NCBI GenBank assembly: GCA_016195405.1
Contig: JACPZP010000100.1
Location: 1-64,000 of the forward strand
Source of the DNA: Planctomycetota bacterium
GTDB lineage: Bacteria; Planctomycetota; Planctomycetia; Gemmatales; Gemmataceae
Length of the DNA stretch: 64,000 nt
Direction of reading: 5' to 3'
Below are positions 16,483-24,426 of the stretch, in pieces (position 1 is the stretch's first letter; every line of letters begins with the position of its first letter). The notes under the pieces are model-generated. The model was not told the origin of the DNA. It searched no databases and worked only from the letters and a program-made list of their open reading frames with translations. The position numbers were made by a program, and so were the translations under genes.

Positions 16483-18147
16483 TTACGGAACGCAAGCCGC
16501 TTGCTTAGTTGGCGGCCGCGCGGCTGTGCGCCAACGGCACAAGCGCCACGCGACCACCGGAATCGCCAGCGCCGCCGGCACGCCGATGATCCATTCCCAG
16601 CGGCGTTTCGCGGGCACGTCCCAGCAGGTGATGGTGTCGGTCTCGTCGTGGGTGTTAGCTATGACGGCCGCTTCGCCTTCGTCGGAAACCGTGACAGTAG
16701 GTTGCCCGCGAAGGGTGAAACCGCGTATCTGCACTTTGTAGGGTACCCGAATCGAGCATTTCCGAACCGAATCGTTCTCGAGATCGGCCACTTGAAAGCG
16801 CAATTCGCTGCCGCCTTGAAGCCGATCGAACAACCAGCCCGGCAACCAATTTTTGAGTGCTTCGAGCATGTCAGACTTGGAATCGTCATAGGCGACACTA
16901 ACCATAAAGCGGCCATTGCGACTGATTGAGTAGTCACGCGCGTCCTCCAGCGACGGATAGCGATTTCTTCCCGTTCGGCTGTCAAAATACAGTCTTGATA
17001 ACGTGTCGTTAGACTCCGTTAAGCCCACAGACAGCCAATCGAGCGGTTCGGGGAGATTTCGCTTTTCGGCCCAGAGCCGCGCCCCGTTTTGGGCATCAAA
17101 AACGGCTTCCTCAGAACTGTCAAGAGCGGCGATAAATCGACTATCGCGCGAGAAAAACACACTCCAGCATCTCTCTGGATCGCCGACACGTGGAAAATCG
17201 GAGAGCTCAGCAAATAGCTTTTTGGAACGAATATGCCAAATGCGCGCGACAGTTCCTTTGCTGCTACCGGTGACGATGAGTTCTCCGTCCGGCGAACAAC
17301 GAAACCAACAGTCGCCCTCCTTAGCCCGGAACAACTCAGTCCGTTCGCGCATTTCGGGCAAGTCCCGAAGGACAAACGCGCTGCCCTCGGCAGTTGCCTC
17401 CAAAAGGACCAATGCGTTTCCGCAGACTTCCAGATCCTTCAAATGAACTGCCTCAGACTCCGAGAAGGCGTAGTCACGGTGAACCGCTCGCTTATGGCGA
17501 TCCCAAAGGACCATTTTCTTTTCCGAGGGCATCATGCAGATCACGAAATGTGGTGTGAAGTAGACGCACGCATCGACCCCTGATTGCCCATCCGACCGAT
17601 TCACCGATTCCAACACACGGCCGTCGTTGACATCGAGGATGATGCAGCGCGGCTTTTTTTCCCGATCATAGGCGGTCAAAACGAGTAAGTCGCCTTCCGG
17701 CGAGACTTTTGCGGAATCTATAGGCTCGGCGAAAGGAGCAACGAAATCGGACAGCGGCAGATCCAGGAATTTGCCGCCGGGAAGGCCGAATCCGCGCAAC
17801 CGGCCTTGGCAACAAAAAAACACTTCTTTGCGATCCCCGTAGAGGGCGTCGTGGCCTTCAGCTCGCACCGACCCATCGCGTAAATCACGAACACAATAAC
17901 GCACCCTTCGACTACCAAAGCCCGCAGCAAACAGCCGCCAAGGTGAAAACTGTGACCCGGAGCCGTTTTCGGAAACGTAAATCGGAATATCGTCGCAGCC
18001 CAGATCAACCTCGCGCTCCGGAACCACCCAGCGCGGGTTCGGCGGCAGGATGACGTAGAGGCTCCACGCGATGAACGCGAGGGAGGCGGCGAAGCACGTC
18101 CAGGCGAGGAGGCGGAATACGACGGCGATGCGGATAGAGCGAAGCAT
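16483..18147 (-). CDS. Membrane-anchored WD40-like protein, array copy 3
   Basis: The protein has 554 residues, with N-terminal helix LLAWTCFAASLAFIAWSLYV, repeats FRCSPDGELIVTGSSKG, IWHIRSKKLFAEL and FSRDSRFIAAL, then CWDVPAKRRWEWIIG, a C-terminal helix and a basic tail. It is the near duplicate of copy 2 across the whole length, including the GCDDIPIYVSENGSG segment just after helix one. It begins 57 bases after the Phd-type antitoxin gene, on the same strand. Same topology argument as the other copies. Function unknown. Confidence 0.75.
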   Translation of the reverse strand: MLRSIRIAVVFRLLAWTCFAASLAFIAWSLYVILPPNPRWVVPEREVDLGCDDIPIYVSENGSGSQFSPWRLFAAGFGSRRVRYCVRDLRDGSVRAEGHDALYGDRKEVFFCCQGRLRGFGLPGGKFLDLPLSDFVAPFAEPIDSAKVSPEGDLLVLTAYDREKKPRCIILDVNDGRVLESVNRSDGQSGVDACVYFTPHFVICMMPSEKKMVLWDRHKRAVHRDYAFSESEAVHLKDLEVCGNALVLLEATAEGSAFVLRDLPEMRERTELFRAKEGDCWFRCSPDGELIVTGSSKGTVARIWHIRSKKLFAELSDFPRVGDPERCWSVFFSRDSRFIAALDSSEEAVFDAQNGARLWAEKRNLPEPLDWLSVGLTESNDTLSRLYFDSRTGRNRYPSLEDARDYSISRNGRFMVSVAYDDSKSDMLEALKNWLPGWLFDRLQGGSELRFQVADLENDSVRKCSIRVPYKVQIRGFTLRGQPTVTVSDEGEAAVIANTHDETDTITCWDVPAKRRWEWIIGVPAALAIPVVAWRLCRWRTAARPPTKQAACVP

Positions 18148-18204
18148 GCGACGCCTGGCGTTTTGCGAGATGGAAGTCCGTTTAGCGACGCTTCTACAGA
18201 GTTT

Positions 18205-18507
18205 CTACGCCGGCTTCTTTCGCTTGCGTCCGCGCTGCTTGGAAGCCCTGGTCTCCGCAACGGCTGCCCAGAATTCCTCGTGGCTTAACACTTCGCCATC
18301 GCGAATCTGCTTACGCGACCGTTCCAAAATGGCTTGAAGGCGCGGCGACAATGTCATGAGCAGCCGCTCGACTTCCTCTTCATCGTGGACTCCGACGAGC
18401 ACGGCTACCGGTTTACCGTTGCGCTTGACGACGACCGGTTCTCTAGCGCTGGCCTCTAACACGGCACGTAATCCGGACTTGAGCTCGGCTTCCGAAGCTG
18501 TTTTCAT
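18205..18507 (-). CDS. Phd/YefM-type antitoxin
   Basis: The protein has 100 residues. The N-terminal part has the Phd/YefM pattern of a short strand and helix (AELKSGLRAVLEASA) followed by EPVVVKRNGKPVAVLVGV, the strongly conserved part of the fold that forms the DNA-binding dimer. The C-terminal half is basic and ends RKRKK. The start overlaps the RelE-like stop by four bases (18504-18507). Toxin-first order is the reverse of the classical relBE arrangement. The chosen start is the ATG that gives that overlap. Confidence 0.82.
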   Translation of the reverse strand: MKTASEAELKSGLRAVLEASAREPVVVKRNGKPVAVLVGVHDEEEVERLLMTLSPRLQAILERSRKQIRDGEVLSHEEFWAAVAETRASKQRGRKRKKPA

Positions 18508-18827
18508 ATCTCGATCTCCTCGCCGGCCACAATCAAGCGGTTGCCGCTTTTCTCGCCAACTGCCAAAATCTGCACGGCGTGTTTTTCTTCGTCGATGTCG
18601 TACAGGACCCGAAAGCGATTCTGCGGACCGAATCGAATCTCCCAATGGGCGGCAAAAGGTGCAGGTTGTCGCAACGGTTTGCGATTCCGGGTTTCTTCAC
18701 TTGGTTCGAATTCCAACTGCTCCTTAATCCTATCACGAATCAGACTATCGTACTTGGAGTCGATGGACTCCAAGTGCTTGGTGATGCCTTTAGCGTACAC
18801 AAGCTCATACAGTTTTTTTCGTGTCAT
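18504..18827 (-). CDS. RelE/ParE-family toxin
   Basis: The protein has 107 residues. KHLESIDSKYDSLIRDRIKE is the opening helix pair, then NRKPLRQPAP and WEIRFGPQNRFRVLYDID form the basic beta-sheet with Arg residues where RelE-family toxins contact mRNA. VQILAVGEK is the final strand. It is expected to be a ribosome-dependent mRNA interferase neutralised by the Phd-type protein. Its ATG overlaps the stop of WD40-like copy 4 (ATGA, 18824-18827), so translation may be coupled to that gene. Confidence 0.82.
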   Translation of the reverse strand: MTRKKLYELVYAKGITKHLESIDSKYDSLIRDRIKEQLEFEPSEETRNRKPLRQPAPFAAHWEIRFGPQNRFRVLYDIDEEKHAVQILAVGEKSGNRLIVAGEEIEI

Positions 18828-20503
18828 GGTCGGTCATATTGATTGCGACGCCAAGGGCGCCAGGGACGCCAGCCGATCACTGCCAGCGCCAATGCCGCCG
18901 GCACGCCGAGGATCCATTCCCAGCGGCGTTTGGCGGGGATGTCCCAGCAGGAGATGGCGGATTTATCCCGTCTTTCCAGTGTGATCGTGAAGAATGTTCG
19001 GCCGTCGTCGGCGACCATCGTAAGTTGATTCGGGGCAACCACTCGCCCCCAGATCACGTCATCTTGCACCAAACCCTTCTCCCAATCGATGAATTGGCCG
19101 CTTACTTCCATTTCCGATCCAAGCCACGTCAACCAAGAAGCTGGCAACCACTCCTTGAGAAATCTCTCGAGGCGCGATGCCTCGCAAGGATGAAGAGTGG
19201 TGCTAAGCACGTAGCGGCCATTGTTGCTGCACGCGCGAATAGAATTTTCATCAGATTTCGGCGCGGAAAAACGAAGGGCGCCCGTTGTCGTTTCCAGGAA
19301 TTGCAATTCCGTCGAAGTCTCTACCGCCACCGTGTTTCCATTTGGAGCAAACAAAAAAGGCTTGGAATCTCGAAGAAACGCCGATGCGCTGAAGCACTGT
19401 GGCACGGAAACGTGCTTTCTCTCCCAAATCCGCACTCCTGTAGCCAGGTCATAGATAAGAAGACGACGGTGGTCGTCAGCGTCTGCGTAATTGTCTGCAT
19501 CGAACGCGGCCAGATGCCGGCCGTCTGGTGAGAACCAGAGTTGCACGTTCGCGATGCCAACCTTGGGAAACTGCGTAAGTTCCGCGATTAGCTGCCTGGA
19601 CGCGACTTTCCAAATCTTGACGTTATGGGTCCGCTGCTCGCCGGCGACAAGAAACTCTCCGTTGGGTGAGAAACGAAATTCAGTCCACCTCATCGGATAG
19701 TGGCCTAGTTCCGCGCGGCGACTGATCTCAGGAAGGTCCCACATCACCAAATCGATTATTTCGCTGTCCGATTCTTGAAGAACTAGATCGCCGTTATTGA
19801 CTTTCAAAGGTTTCAAGGTCTTGCCGTTGGCCGCTTCCGGGAACGCGACCTCGCGATCGGATCGCAGCTGTTTGCGGTCCCAAAGCGCGACTGCTTTTCT
19901 TTCCGGCAAAACGGCGCTTAAAAACAGGGGCGTGAAATCAATTGGGCCTGTTCTACTCTCTACGGGAAGCTCTCCGAGCAACCGGCCATCCTGGGTATTC
20001 AATATCACACAATGCGAATCTTTGTCCGAGACTTGCGGAATCACCACGAGCAGATCGCCTTCCGGCGAGGCCTGAACGTCGGCGACCTTCAATACGAAAT
20101 CGGGCAGCGGAATATCCCAAGCTTCTCCGGTGGATGGCCGGACACCTCGCAGCCGGCGATCACACTGGAGGAAGAGCGTGTTTCGCAGCTGCCGCCTGCC
20201 ATCTCTCGTAGTTTCGATCAGTTCGCCCGCTGAATAGCCAGACAATTCGGATCCATCGGTCAAATCCCGGACAATAAGGCCGAGCTGTTGTTGCTGAAAC
20301 TTCTCGTCGAGAACGATGAAAACGGCTCCGGAGCCATCCTTCAAGAAGCAAAACGGAATCTGGAGGCTGCTGTTTTCGATCACCCACCGCGGCTGCGGCG
20401 GCAGGATGACGTAAAGGCTCCAGGCGATGAACCCGAGAAAGGCGGCGAAGAGCGTCCAGGCGAAAAGGCGGAGAACGGTCTTGAATCGGAGTGAGCGAAG
20501 CAT
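18824..20503 (-). CDS. Membrane-anchored WD40-like protein, array copy 4
   Basis: The protein has 559 residues. Helix one is LRLFAWTLFAAFLGFIAWSL, the propeller region has RFSPNGEFLVAGEQ, IWKVASRQLIAEL and FSPDGRHLAAFDAD, and the C-terminus is CWDIPAKRRWEWILGV plus a second helix and a basic tail. It is diverged from copies 2 and 3. The start at 20503 drops a 14-residue extension because the extension lacks a ribosome site. Its stop overlaps the RelE toxin start by four bases. Upstream by 66 bases lies a SmpA/OmlA-like gene, as for copy 1. Confidence 0.75.
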   Translation of the reverse strand: MLRSLRFKTVLRLFAWTLFAAFLGFIAWSLYVILPPQPRWVIENSSLQIPFCFLKDGSGAVFIVLDEKFQQQQLGLIVRDLTDGSELSGYSAGELIETTRDGRRQLRNTLFLQCDRRLRGVRPSTGEAWDIPLPDFVLKVADVQASPEGDLLVVIPQVSDKDSHCVILNTQDGRLLGELPVESRTGPIDFTPLFLSAVLPERKAVALWDRKQLRSDREVAFPEAANGKTLKPLKVNNGDLVLQESDSEIIDLVMWDLPEISRRAELGHYPMRWTEFRFSPNGEFLVAGEQRTHNVKIWKVASRQLIAELTQFPKVGIANVQLWFSPDGRHLAAFDADNYADADDHRRLLIYDLATGVRIWERKHVSVPQCFSASAFLRDSKPFLFAPNGNTVAVETSTELQFLETTTGALRFSAPKSDENSIRACSNNGRYVLSTTLHPCEASRLERFLKEWLPASWLTWLGSEMEVSGQFIDWEKGLVQDDVIWGRVVAPNQLTMVADDGRTFFTITLERRDKSAISCWDIPAKRRWEWILGVPAALALAVIGWRPWRPWRRNQYDRP

Positions 20504-20569
20504 GACTACTTCCGTCCTTGATAAGCGCAACGACACAATGCCCATCCGGCATCCTGATGGGGATTCTCA

Positions 20570-20995
20570 TCAGAAAGGCAGACGCAGCCACCGGCGAAGC
20601 TTATCCGGCAACGATTCTTCCCTAAGCGCGCGGTCAGGATCATACCTGGTTACGACAACTCTATCGTCGCTGTCGAAGCCGATGTGGATACTCACCTTGC
20701 CGGCCCTCCACGACGTCCAAGTTTCTACGTCCTTGTACTTTGGAATTCCATAATTCCCTCCCACGCCGCCTTCGTACATCCAACTGACTGGTTCATGTCC
20801 AGGCGGGCCATAGTTGCCGGGTGGTCCAAGAATCTCTTCCACTTCAATCGGGGTCATGCCGTGTTTGATTCTGTCGAATCTTTCGCGGCCGATGTGATGG
20901 CATGGCGCGGTGGCGGCAAGAAATCCTGCATATCCCAGCCCAAGGCAGGCAAAGGAGACAAGCGCAAGCAGGAGTCGCTTCCGCATTAGCTTCAT
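20570..20995 (-). CDS. SmpA/OmlA (BamE)-like small secreted protein
   Basis: The protein has 141 residues. A signal-like helix (LLLALVSFACLGLGYAGFLA) leads into the fold signature RFDRIKHGMTPIEVEEILGPPG. The beta region follows, with a Gly-rich insert (GGVGGNYGIP), and the protein ends with LRRWLRLPF, echoing the end of the homologue at 13408. It is the first gene of the array. A weak promoter-like pair lies upstream on the minus strand: TTGATA (21033-21038) and TTTATT (21008-21013), spaced 19. No clear Shine-Dalgarno supports one ATG over the next in-frame one at 20986. Confidence 0.68.
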   Translation of the reverse strand: MKLMRKRLLLALVSFACLGLGYAGFLAATAPCHHIGRERFDRIKHGMTPIEVEEILGPPGNYGPPGHEPVSWMYEGGVGGNYGIPKYKDVETWTSWRAGKVSIHIGFDSDDRVVVTRYDPDRALREESLPDKLRRWLRLPF

Positions 20996-21280
20996 GATGC
21001 TAATGGTAATAAAGCCGCAGAAGGGTGAACAATATCAACTCGGAATGCCGTAGGCCCGAATGGCGCGGCGCCAATCTCGGCTAATACGCCGCGCGCGCCG
21101 AATAAGGTGCGCGCGCGCCGCCGCGCAATGCAATCTATAAGAAGAAAGAAGTCAAGACACCTTCTACGGGAACGCCCAGAATCTTTTTTGATTTCTTGAG
21201 GGGCATCCTTACCCTGAGGCAACCGGTGCGTCCTGCCGGGGGCTTTGGTGGCGTCGCCTACCAGAGTGGCGCCGGCGTAC

Positions 21281-21331
21281 GTGTCGTTGGCAACGTGTCG
21301 TTGGCAACGTGTCGTTGGCAACGTGTCGTTG
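21281..21331. repeat. Tandem repeat, 14-bp unit, about 3.6 copies
   Basis: The unit GTGTCGTTGGCAAC is repeated at 21281, 21295 and 21309 with a partial copy to 21331. It lies in the 569-base gap 20996-21564, which otherwise holds GC-rich alternating CG sequence near 21085-21125 and no gene I can support. The unit has no spacers, so it is not a CRISPR array. Confidence 0.8.
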
Positions 21332-21564
21332 AGCAAACCCATCGTTGGGCAACGAGGTCGGTGTCCCGATTCGCTTCTCGTGCGGCATCTTCTACGGCGG
21401 GCGATCGAGTCGCCCAAGCACCTATCGGGGACTCCCCGGAGGGGTCCATGAAGATCATCGAGCGTAGCGGGCGAGGGCGGGTTCATTCAATCCACGGGGA
21501 CTCCGCACCAGGCGGGTCCAGCATTGCGCTAGGAACTCCGCCCCCACGCGTATGCACAAGTCGC

Positions 21565-22272
21565 TTAGCGGGACGGCACAGCCGCGGCACTGGCGGCATC
21601 GGCCACGCCTACCCATTCCGGACGATACGCACTGCCGTTTTTCCATAGGCCCCACAGCGTCGCGGCCAGGCTGCGGGCAACATTGCGCCGCGCCAGCCGC
21701 ACGCTCAGGCCTTGTTCAAGCCACCTCCTATGCTGGTCGGCAAACGGGTTGTTTCCTTGAGCGATCGCCGACTTCGCCGCACCAAGGATCATGCACTTCA
21801 ACCGTCGCTGGCACTGCAACGGCACATGCAGCCGCTCGGGACCCTTGCCGCTGCGGCGCCGTTGCAGACCAATCCCCAAATACTTCCACAACTTCGCCTT
21901 GCCCGCGAACCGCCAGGGCGTGTCCAGGTAGGTGTAGAACGTCGCCGCACGCACCCAGCCCACTCCCGGCACTTCCTCAAAGCGGCGCACGACTTCGATC
22001 TTCTTGGCGTCAGCTTGCAGTCGTCGCCGCATCTGTTCCTCTTGCTCCACCGCCAGATCATAACCTCGCCACAACAACTTCACGTCGGCACGCAAGCAAG
22101 TTTCGTCAGGCAGCCGCTGCAATAAGGCCGGCCGCTCTTCGGTTCGGACAAAAGCGTTTTCGCGAATCATCACGCCGAAACGGCGAAACAAACTGCTGAT
22201 CCGCAAGCCTTCACTGACCCGCCGCCGCACGCGGTCGTGGTACAAACCAAAAAACGCTTTCGCATCAATAAG
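21565..22272 (-). pseudogene. IS110-family transposase remnant, 5' truncated
   Basis: Open from 22272 after a TAA at 22273-22275, with TTG (22245) as the first usual start codon. The C-terminal Transposase_20-type domain is intact: EVPGVGWVRAATFYTYLDT, FAGKAKLWKYLGIG and CMILGAAKSAIAQGNNPFAD. The N-terminal DEDD catalytic domain with its first acidic residues is missing, leaving only its last part (LIDAKAFFGLYHDRVR). The remnant is therefore inactive. IS110 elements lack terminal inverted repeats, so element ends cannot be placed. A gap of about 250 bases (22273-22523) upstream shows nothing else recognisable. Confidence 0.8.
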
Positions 22273-22523
22273 TTAGGGAGATCAAAATCGGGAAAAGCGG
22301 GGGCTTTCTCTTCTAGGCTTGGGCATACGGACAATTCCAGGGGTGTACCGGTGCAAAACGTGCCGCTCGAGAGAAACGAAATCCTGAACCCATTTGCTAC
22401 CAAGTACTTGTGAATGTGCCCTCGACGTGCACGATTTTCTGCCGGGACGTCTAGAAGCGCAGGAGGTGTCACCTTGCGGCACCCTAGAATTGGGCGCTTT
22501 GTGACAGTCCGCAAATGGGTAAG

Positions 22524-23189
22524 TCATTTGCCGTTGTCGATTTGCCGTAATATCGCCTGCACGGCCGTAGGAATGTCGGCGGCTGTCACTTCATACTGTC
22601 GGAGATTGGCGGGATTAGCGCGGCTGGGAAGGAAACAGGTCAAGTGAATTCCTTCAGACACTTTCTCTTGCTGCTCGCCGACGGCCCCACGCGCTTTTAA
22701 GAGCGCCAACGGGTCGCCGGAAGTCGGTAGTCCAAAAGCTGGTGTGCGCTCGTTCGAATTCCACGAGCTGGGCACCACGCCGGTCGGCGCGGGCGCCACG
22801 TCGCGCGGCACGGGCACGACGGTCGGCGCCTTACCTGCATTATCCTTCGTGGTGTTGGTGAGCTGCCAGTTCGGGCCGGTCTGCGGGTCGCCGATGGTCA
22901 GGGGCTTCGTGGTCGGCATTTGCGTGTTATTGACGAGACCCGCGGGCGTGTTGTTGGATTGCGTAAGCGGCGTCGGAGCAACAGCGCTTTGGGCTTTCGT
23001 AGGCTGCGGTGGCAAGGGTTGACCGTTGATTCCAGGCGGATTCACCGGGCCCATCAAAGGGTCGCCGGCCGTGTGCTGCGGATTGCGGCAACCCGAGGCC
23101 ACGATCGTCAAGCCAACAAAGGCCCAGACGCACCCGCGCCTGCGGCTATTCCATTGGCTCGTTTTTCCCGGATTATGCTCTTTACGCAT
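22524..23189 (-). CDS. Putative lipoprotein, Pro/Thr-rich
   Basis: This 221-residue protein starts MRKEHNPGK, then a charged stretch and a helix (GCVWAFVGLTIVASGC) ending in a lipobox Cys. The mature part is low-complexity, rich in Pro, Thr, Asn and Gln, as in a linker. The C-terminal 70 residues look folded (GIHLTCFLPSRANPANLRQY, then DIPTAVQAILRQIDNG). I do not recognise a domain. The ATG at 23189 is preferred over an upstream TTG. Lipid-anchored location is inferred. It is divergent from the dehydrogenase gene at 23289 with a 99-base gap. Confidence 0.65.
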   Translation of the reverse strand: MRKEHNPGKTSQWNSRRRGCVWAFVGLTIVASGCRNPQHTAGDPLMGPVNPPGINGQPLPPQPTKAQSAVAPTPLTQSNNTPAGLVNNTQMPTTKPLTIGDPQTGPNWQLTNTTKDNAGKAPTVVPVPRDVAPAPTGVVPSSWNSNERTPAFGLPTSGDPLALLKARGAVGEQQEKVSEGIHLTCFLPSRANPANLRQYEVTAADIPTAVQAILRQIDNGK

Positions 23190-23288
23190 ATTGACCTGAG
23201 CGCGTTGCTTCCTAGATTGAGCAAACTCCAATAGAAAATCATCGTCGTCCCGCGCGGCGATCTTTAGTCCATTTCGAGATTTTCCGCA

Positions 23289-24359
23289 ATGCCATCTGTA
23301 GCTTCGGCCTCACCCAAGATCGCGGTAATCGGCGGCGACGGCATCGGTCCCGAAGTGATCGAGCAGGCCATCCGCGTCGCCGACAGGGCGCTTCGAACGG
23401 AAGACGTGCGCTATGTCTGGAACCCTCTGCCTTGGGGCTCGGCCTTCTACAGGGAGACGGGCCGTATCATTCCCGACGATGGCTGGGATTTGCTTCAGAG
23501 CCACGACGCCATCTTCATGGGCGCCGTCGGCGCGCCCGATCTTCCCGATACGGTCACGCTCCAGGGCCTGCTCTTGCCTTTGCGGCGCAAGTTCGATCTT
23601 TACCTCAATCTGCGGCCGGCATATTTATTCGACGGCGTCGAATCTCCCCTGCGCGACAAGACGCCCGGCAGCATCGACATGCTCGTCTACCGCGAGAACA
23701 CCGAGGGAGAATACGCGCCCGTCGGCGGCCGGATCTACGTTGGCATGCCGGAAGACACCGCGATTCAAAGCGCAATCTTCACGCGCCGGGGCTGCCGCCG
23801 CATCATGCGCGCCGCCTTCGAAGGCGCCCGGCGACGAAAAAAGAAGCTTACGTCGATCACGAAGTCAAACGCCCAGGCGTTCGGCATGGGCCTGTGGGAC
23901 GATGTGTTTCGTGAGACGGCTTCGGAATATCCCGACATCGAGACGCATTCGCTCTTGGTCGACGCCGCCGCCATGGATTTCATCCGCAAGCCCGAAAGCT
24001 TCGACGTGGTGGTGGCCAGCAACCTCTTCGGCGACATCCTCACCGACCTGAGCGCCATCATCACCGGCAGCCTGGGTCTGGCCGCCAGCGCCAACATCAA
24101 CCCCGAACGCATTTATCCAAGCATGTTCGAGCCGGTGCATGGCTCCGCGCCCGACATCGCCGGCAAGGGAATCGCCAATCCGCTGGCAGCGATTTTATCG
24201 GTCAAGATGTTGCTGGAACACCTCGGGCAGATTATGGCAGCAGCTGCTATTCAACGAGCGGTAGCGGCAGTATTAAGAGCCCGCAAGGTGCGCACGCCGG
24301 ATTTGGGCGGCAAGGCCACCACGACGGAAATGGCGGAGGCGGTCCTGGCGGCCCTGTAA
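23289..24359 (+). CDS. Isocitrate/isopropylmalate/tartrate-type dehydrogenase
   Basis: The protein has 356 residues. The family landmarks are the start [28 protein letters not shown] with the catalytic Tyr region, SITKSNAQ with the catalytic Lys, [14 protein letters not shown] with the metal-binding Asp, and [18 protein letters not shown] at the end. The [11 protein letters not shown] segment near residue 50 and [10 protein letters not shown] are closer to tartrate/malate-type members than to isocitrate enzymes. Exact substrate is open. It should oxidise a 2-hydroxy acid with decarboxylation using NAD(P) and a divalent metal. No leucine genes lie near, so a leucine role is not supported by context. 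Confidence 0.85.
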   Translation: MPSVASASPKIAVIGGDGIGPEVIEQAIRVADRALRTEDVRYVWNPLPWGSAFYRETGRIIPDDGWDLLQSHDAIFMGAVGAPDLPDTVTLQGLLLPLRRKFDLYLNLRPAYLFDGVESPLRDKTPGSIDMLVYRENTEGEYAPVGGRIYVGMPEDTAIQSAIFTRRGCRRIMRAAFEGARRRKKKLTSITKSNAQAFGMGLWDDVFRETASEYPDIETHSLLVDAAAMDFIRKPESFDVVVASNLFGDILTDLSAIITGSLGLAASANINPERIYPSMFEPVHGSAPDIAGKGIANPLAAILSVKMLLEHLGQIMAAAAIQRAVAAVLRARKVRTPDLGGKATTTEMAEAVLAAL

Positions 24360-24426
24360 AATGCTAGACTAATCGCGAACGCCCGCGCGGTTTCTATTGC
24401 ATATCTTTCTTCTCGGTGAGCGGAAC

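Noticed and set aside
21281..21331. Possible CRISPR array
   Set aside because: Units are contiguous, 14 bases, without spacers, and no cas gene is in the window.
20992..21486. 164-codon minus-strand frame including AGATLVGDATKAPGRTHR
   Set aside because: Part looks protein-like, but the frame crosses the tandem repeat and alternating CG sequence, has no ribosome site and no known domain. Not supported as a gene.
22170..22514. 114-codon frame upstream of the IS110 remnant
   Set aside because: Overlaps the transposase remnant out of frame and shows no motif.
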